In this document: positions 61,828 through 64,000 of the stretch, piece after piece | Layout of the letters: every line of letters begins with the position of its first letter | Numbering within the stretch: the stretch's first letter is position 1 | Origin: Actinokineospora enzanensis DSM 44649 | Lineage (GTDB): Bacteria; Actinomycetota; Actinomycetes; Mycobacteriales; Pseudonocardiaceae | Assembly (NCBI RefSeq): GCF_000374445.1 | Contig: NZ_KB894432.1 | Span: 1-64,000, forward strand | Direction: 5' to 3' | DNA: 64,000 bases | Program-made: the position numbers and the translations under genes | Notes under the pieces: model-generated | What the model saw: only the letters and a program-made list of their open reading frames with translations | Databases searched by the model: none | Told to the model about the DNA's origin: nothing

Positions 61828-62594
61828 CAGGCTGCCTTGCCCTCGGCGGCAGGCGGGACCAGGCTGCGCAGCTTGCGCGCGACCAGGCGCGGGTTGGACC
61901 CGGCCTGGATGGCCAGCACGCCCTCCAGGGCGAGCTGCATCTGCTCGCACTCCAGCTCGCTGATCCGCTTGAGCCGGTTGGCCATCGGCAGCCAGATCAC
62001 GTTCGCGGTCAGCACACCGAACAGGGTGGCGACGAACGCGCCCGCGATCAGGTGACCGAGCGAGCTGGGGTCGGACAGGTTCTCCAGCACGTGCACCAGA
62101 CCGAGCACGGTGCCGATGATGCCGATGGTCGGCGCGAAACCGCCCATGTCGGTGAAGATCTTGGCGCCCGCCTTGTCCACCTTGCGCTTGGTGTCGATCT
62201 CGCCTTCGAGGATCTCCCGGACCTCGTCCGAGTCGGTGCCGTCGATGGCCAGCTCCAGGCCCTTGCGCAGGAACGGGTCGTCGACCTTCTTGGCCTCGTC
62301 CTCCAGCGCCAGCAGGCCCTCGCGGCGGGCCCGGTCGGCCAGCCGCACGACCACGTCGATGATCTGCGCGCCGTCGATGGGCTTGGTCAGCGCCGCGCGC
62401 TTGATCAGCCCGACGATGCCGATGGTGTCCTTGAGCATGCCGCCTGCCATGGCGGCGCCCAGGGTGCCGAAGATGACCAGGATGATCGGCGGGAGCAGGA
62501 AGATGGAGGCCGGGTCGCCGCCCTCCATGATCATGGAGACGAAGATGGCGACCAGGGCGAGGCCCATGCCTGCCAGGCTTGCCGGATCCATCAT
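61827..62594 (-). CDS. motA: Flagellar stator protein MotA
   Basis: A 255-residue MotA: four TM helices, the cytosolic charged loop (REGLLALEDEAKKVDDPFLR) and the conserved proline region GGFAPTIGIIGTVLGLVHVL, plus GHLIAGAFVATLFGVLTANV. With MotB it forms the proton-driven stator. ATG at 62594 overlaps the flbD stop (ATGA). Confidence 0.95.
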   Translation of the reverse strand: MMDPASLAGMGLALVAIFVSMIMEGGDPASIFLLPPIILVIFGTLGAAMAGGMLKDTIGIVGLIKRAALTKPIDGAQIIDVVVRLADRARREGLLALEDEAKKVDDPFLRKGLELAIDGTDSDEVREILEGEIDTKRKVDKAGAKIFTDMGGFAPTIGIIGTVLGLVHVLENLSDPSSLGHLIAGAFVATLFGVLTANVIWLPMANRLKRISELECEQMQLALEGVLAIQAGSNPRLVARKLRSLVPPAAEGKAA

Positions 62595-62890
62595 CGCCCC
62601 CTCTCGGGTAGGTGCAACAGCGTTGCGTCGGTGTCGTTCTCGGTCTTGTGCGGGTGGGCCGCGGGCAGCGACCGGGGCCCGATCTCCGGGGCCTCGTGCG
62701 CCTGGGCCTGGCCGAGGATCACCGCGCGGTGCTGGGAGACCAGCGCGGCCAGCTCGTCCAGCGACTGCGCGACAACGTACTTCGCGCCGTTGACCAGGGT
62801 GATGACGGTGTCCGGGGTGGACTCCGCGCGCTCCAGCAGGTCGGGGTTGAGGGCGAAGGGCTGGCCGTTGAGCCGGTTCAGAAGTATCAC
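62591..62890 (-). CDS. flbD: Flagellar protein FlbD
   Basis: A 99-residue protein whose first 65 residues are the small FlbD domain (VILLNRLNGQPFALNPDLLE, TVITLVNGAKYVVAQSLDEL), followed by a His/Pro-rich tail. The GTG at 62890 gives the family start. In gram-positive gene order flbD follows flgE and precedes motA, as here. Preceded by a sigma-28-like promoter. Confidence 0.9.
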   Translation of the reverse strand: MILLNRLNGQPFALNPDLLERAESTPDTVITLVNGAKYVVAQSLDELAALVSQHRAVILGQAQAHEAPEIGPRSLPAAHPHKTENDTDATLLHLPERGR

Positions 62891-62946
62891 AGCGTCCGTC
62901 CTTGGGGGTGCCGAGCGAGCCCGTCCGTGGGCCCGCCGTGGCCACA

Positions 62947-62973
62947 ACATCGGCAGGCGGCTCATCCTGTTGA
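62947..62973 (-). promoter_or_regulatory. Candidate WhiG/FliA (sigma-28) promoter of flbD-motAB
   Basis: On the minus strand TCAA (62973-62970), 15 bases, then GCCGATGT (62954-62947), in the gap between flgE and flbD, 57 bases before the flbD start. Confidence 0.7.
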
Positions 62974-62995
62974 GGTGAACCGCCCGCCGCCGTCG

Positions 62996-63826
62996 TCACC
63001 GCTTGAGGTTCATCAGGTCCTGCAGCAGCTCGTCCGAGGTGCTGATGATCTTGGAGTTGGCCTGGAAGCCGCGCTGGGCGATGATCAGGTTGGTCAGCTC
63101 CTGCGCGAGGTCCACGTTGGACATCTCCAGCGCGCCGGAGACCAGCACGCCCATGCCGTTCGAGCCGGGCGCGTTGACCTGCGCGGCGCCGGAGTTGGCG
63201 GTGGCCCGGTAGAGCGAGCCGCCGACCTTCTCCAGGCCGGTGACGTTGGAGAACTTGGCGATCGCGATACGGCCGATGTTCTGCTGCGAGCCGTCGGAGG
63301 CCAGGATGCCCACCAGGGTGCCGTCCGGGGACAGCGAGTAGCTGGCGTACTTGGTGGAGTCGATGGTCAGCGCGCCGGTCGGCTGGGTCTGGTCGATCAC
63401 GCCGTTGGTGCCCATCCAGCCCTGCACCAGACCGCCGTCGGCGGAGGTGAGGCGGCCAGCGGAGTCGGAGGCCATGGAGCCCGCGCGGGTGTAGGCCTGC
63501 TGGCCCGCGTTGTCGATGATGAAGAAGCCCTCGCCCTGGATCAGCATGTCGCCGGTCCGGTTGGTCAGCTGGCTGTTGCCCTGGGTGAAGTTGACGCTCG
63601 TGCCCGCGGTCTTCACGCCGAGGCCGACCTGCGCGGGGTTCTGTGCTGCGGTGTTCGCGCCCGCCGCGGCGGCGGTGCGGATGCTCTGGCTGAGCGCGTC
63701 CTCGAACACGACCGCCGAGCTCTTGAAACCACTGGTGTTGACGTTGGCGATGTTGTTGCCGGTGACGTCCATCATGGTCTGGTGGCTGCGGAGACCGGAG
63801 ATGCCCGCGAACAGGGAACGCAACAT
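62996..63826 (-). CDS. flgE: Flagellar hook protein FlgE
   Basis: A 276-residue rod/hook family protein. The N-terminal signature GISGLRSHQTMMDVTGNNIA and NVNTSGFKSS is intact, the middle holds GDMLIQGEGFFIIDNAGQQA, and the C terminus LAQELTNLIIAQRGFQANSK forms the coiled tail. FlgG is similar in length, but the order flgE-flbD-motA favours the hook protein. The ATG at 63826 fits the family; a GTG at 63862 would add 12 residues. Confidence 0.88.
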   Translation of the reverse strand: MLRSLFAGISGLRSHQTMMDVTGNNIANVNTSGFKSSAVVFEDALSQSIRTAAAAGANTAAQNPAQVGLGVKTAGTSVNFTQGNSQLTNRTGDMLIQGEGFFIIDNAGQQAYTRAGSMASDSAGRLTSADGGLVQGWMGTNGVIDQTQPTGALTIDSTKYASYSLSPDGTLVGILASDGSQQNIGRIAIAKFSNVTGLEKVGGSLYRATANSGAAQVNAPGSNGMGVLVSGALEMSNVDLAQELTNLIIAQRGFQANSKIISTSDELLQDLMNLKR

Positions 63827-64000
63827 AGGTGATCTGCCTTCTTCTCTGGGGGTGTTGGGCAAGCTTGTTTTGCTGGGTGGGGTCTGGTCGGCCCGGCGGG
63901 TGTCCGCGACGCTCTTGGCACCTTGGCGACTGTGCGCTCGTCAGGTCGGGGACGATGCCGGGTGGGGAAGTGGGGGCGGGTGGCGGGTAAGGACTACACA
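63827..64000. other. Right-edge segment
   Basis: Upstream of flgE; no start or complete gene is visible. It may be the spacer after flgD/fliK, which would lie outside the window. Confidence 0.4.

Overview
The window is very GC-rich, has strong G/C bias at third codon positions, many GTG starts and many 4-base stop/start overlaps. It carries actinobacterial hallmark families: an XRE/DUF5753 regulator paired with DUF397, an SAV2177-type methyltransferase, a LAL-type LuxR regulator, and a secreted trypsin-like protease. It also holds chemotaxis and flagellar genes, so the source is most likely a motile or zoospore-forming actinomycete, probably of the Pseudonocardiales (Actinosynnema/Actinokineospora-like). 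The genus is inference.

Region 1 (about 1-21.5 kb) looks like a secondary-metabolite cluster. On the left are a large LAL regulator, a nitroreductase-family oxidoreductase, a DHA2 exporter and a cupin. The core is two divergent operons sharing the 12.9-13.3 kb intergenic region. The leftward operon encodes an FAD hydroxylase, a PhzE-like ADIC synthase, an (alpha/alpha)6-barrel protein and a class II DAHP synthase. The rightward operon encodes aspartokinase, GriI-like and GriH-like enzymes, a divergent amidohydrolase, an adenylate-forming ligase, a second FAD hydroxylase, an EntA-like dehydrogenase and a PhzD/EntB-like isochorismatase. Together these predict 3-hydroxyanthranilate (chorismate to ADIC to DHHA to 3-HAA) and 3-amino-4-hydroxybenzoate (aspartate semialdehyde plus DHAP via GriI/GriH). 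The ligase and amidohydrolase pair could join them, most plausibly as a benzoxazole. Six genes carry the rare TTA codon, which suggests bldA-type control.

Region 2 (21.5-35.8 kb) is mostly ordinary chromosome: methyltransferase, XRE/DUF397 pair, a three-HTH protein, small secreted or membrane proteins, the der-plsC-cmk operon, a sugar isomerase-like protein, a secreted serine protease and an L,D-transpeptidase.

Region 3 (36-64 kb) is a motility locus. Rightward: cheA, cheW, an MCP, an unknown 302-residue protein, cheB, cheR, a response regulator, a CheX-like protein, cheY, a second CheX-like protein, flhA, a degenerate repeat-rich FlhF and a small membrane protein. Leftward from the right edge: flgE, flbD, motA, motB, fliL, fliM, fliN, fliO, fliP, fliQ, fliR, flhB. 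Between the two arms sits a four-gene cassette (racemase, MFS, methyltransferase, cupin). Five intergenic sites share a TCA(A/G)-N15-GCCGA(T/C) pattern like WhiG/FliA (sigma-28) promoters, so the motility genes look like one regulon. No tRNA, rRNA, CRISPR array or insertion sequence was seen.
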